Shown: positions 5,503 through 5,656 of the stretch, in pieces
Position numbering within the stretch: position 1 is the stretch's first letter
How the letters are laid out: each line of letters opens with the position of its first letter
NCBI GenBank assembly: GCA_025999435.1
Contig: BNXH01000092.1
Span: forward strand, 1 to 5,656
From: Bacteroidia bacterium
Lineage (GTDB): Bacteria; Bacteroidota; Bacteroidia; Bacteroidales; Dysgonomonadaceae
Direction: 5' to 3'
DNA: 5,656 bases
Notes under the pieces: generated by a model
Databases searched by the model: none
What the model was told of the DNA's origin: nothing
The model's input: only the letters and a program-made list of their open reading frames with translations
Program-made: the position numbers and the translations under genes

Positions 5503-5656
5503 CAGGGCAAACGCATCAAATTTTTGTTGTTAATTCGGGAATAAGTACTATTTTTCCGAAGAAAACGCTTTATGGAAAGTCCCCTTCGCTATTTTTCAAC
5601 CCTTACGGACCCTCGTGTAGAAAGAACTCGCGAGCATGATCTTGAAGATATATTAT
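5503..5656 (+). mobile_element. Left end of a probable ISAs1-family insertion sequence (partial)
   Basis: The transposase start at 5572 is preceded by CAGGGCAAACGCATCA at 5503-5518. ISAs1-family terminal inverted repeats commonly begin with CAGGG, so I place the element's outer end at about 5503; the boundary is a prediction because the other end is outside the window. If correct, the element sits 79 bases upstream of the hutU start, pointing away from it. The sequence next to the tip (AATATTTCT or a neighbouring 8-10-mer) would be the duplicated target. Confidence 0.6.
5572..5656 (+). CDS. ISAs1-family transposase, N-terminal fragment cut by the window edge
   Basis: The ATG at 5572 opens a frame of 28 complete codons running off the right edge. 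The visible protein begins MESPLRYFSTLTDPRVERTR and continues EHDLEDIL. A leading helix, then FSTLTDPRVERTR-x-H-x-LEDIL, is the characteristic start of ISAs1/H-repeat transposases (the DDE_Tnp_1-associated N-terminal domain), whose full length is usually about 370-380 residues. The DDE catalytic residues lie outside the window, so whether it is active cannot be judged. CGAAGAAAA, 4-12 bases before the ATG, is a weak ribosome binding site. It diverges from hutU. Confidence 0.85.
   Translation, partial: MESPLRYFSTLTDPRVERTREHDLEDIL

Noticed and set aside
5523..5556. Plus-strand TTTG ... TATTTTTC as a Bacteroidota-type promoter for the transposase
   Set aside because: The -7 box ends in C instead of G and the spacer is 22 bases, slightly beyond the usual range; too weak to list as a feature.

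Overview
This window looks like a piece of a Bacteroidota (probably Bacteroidales) chromosome. The evidence is the long, vertebrate-like form of urocanate hydratase, a stand-alone glutamate formimidoyltransferase, a signal peptide ending in AFS-QQ, near-absence of Shine-Dalgarno sequences before starts, an S23/four-helix-bundle gene, and short low-complexity intergenic repeats of a kind I recall from that phylum. I cannot name the genus from the sequence alone.

Layout, read along the minus strand (right to left). At the right edge, 5503-5656 is the probable left end of an ISAs1-family insertion sequence, with the first 28 codons of its transposase running rightward out of the window. An approximately 79-base AT-rich leader follows, then hutU (urocanate hydratase, GTG start). 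Only 12 bases separate hutU from an unrecognised exported protein that carries a JAMM-like HSH...T..D motif. Next come ftcD (glutamate formimidoyltransferase), hutI (imidazolonepropionase), and the first 84 codons of a four-helix-bundle S23/IVP-type protein cut by the left window edge. All five minus-strand genes are spaced 12-79 bases apart with no convincing terminator, so one transcript is likely.

Together HutU, HutI and FtcD take urocanate to imidazolone propionate, then to formiminoglutamate, then to glutamate plus 5-formimino-tetrahydrofolate. The first enzyme of the pathway (histidine ammonia-lyase) and the cyclodeaminase that releases the ammonia are not in the window. They may lie beyond the left edge, past the four-helix-bundle gene.

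The least explained part is the DNA between genes. Three of the four operon junctions are almost entirely filled with distinct short repeat modules that touch or include the upstream stop codon: a 7-base tandem array plus GGATTTAAAGATT copies (hypothetical/ftcD), GGCACA octamers plus a C5/G5 element (ftcD/hutI), and TTTAAAGATT copies in the opposite orientation (hutI/four-helix-bundle gene). With the embedded four-helix-bundle gene and the exported JAMM-like protein, these are the candidates for something undescribed.
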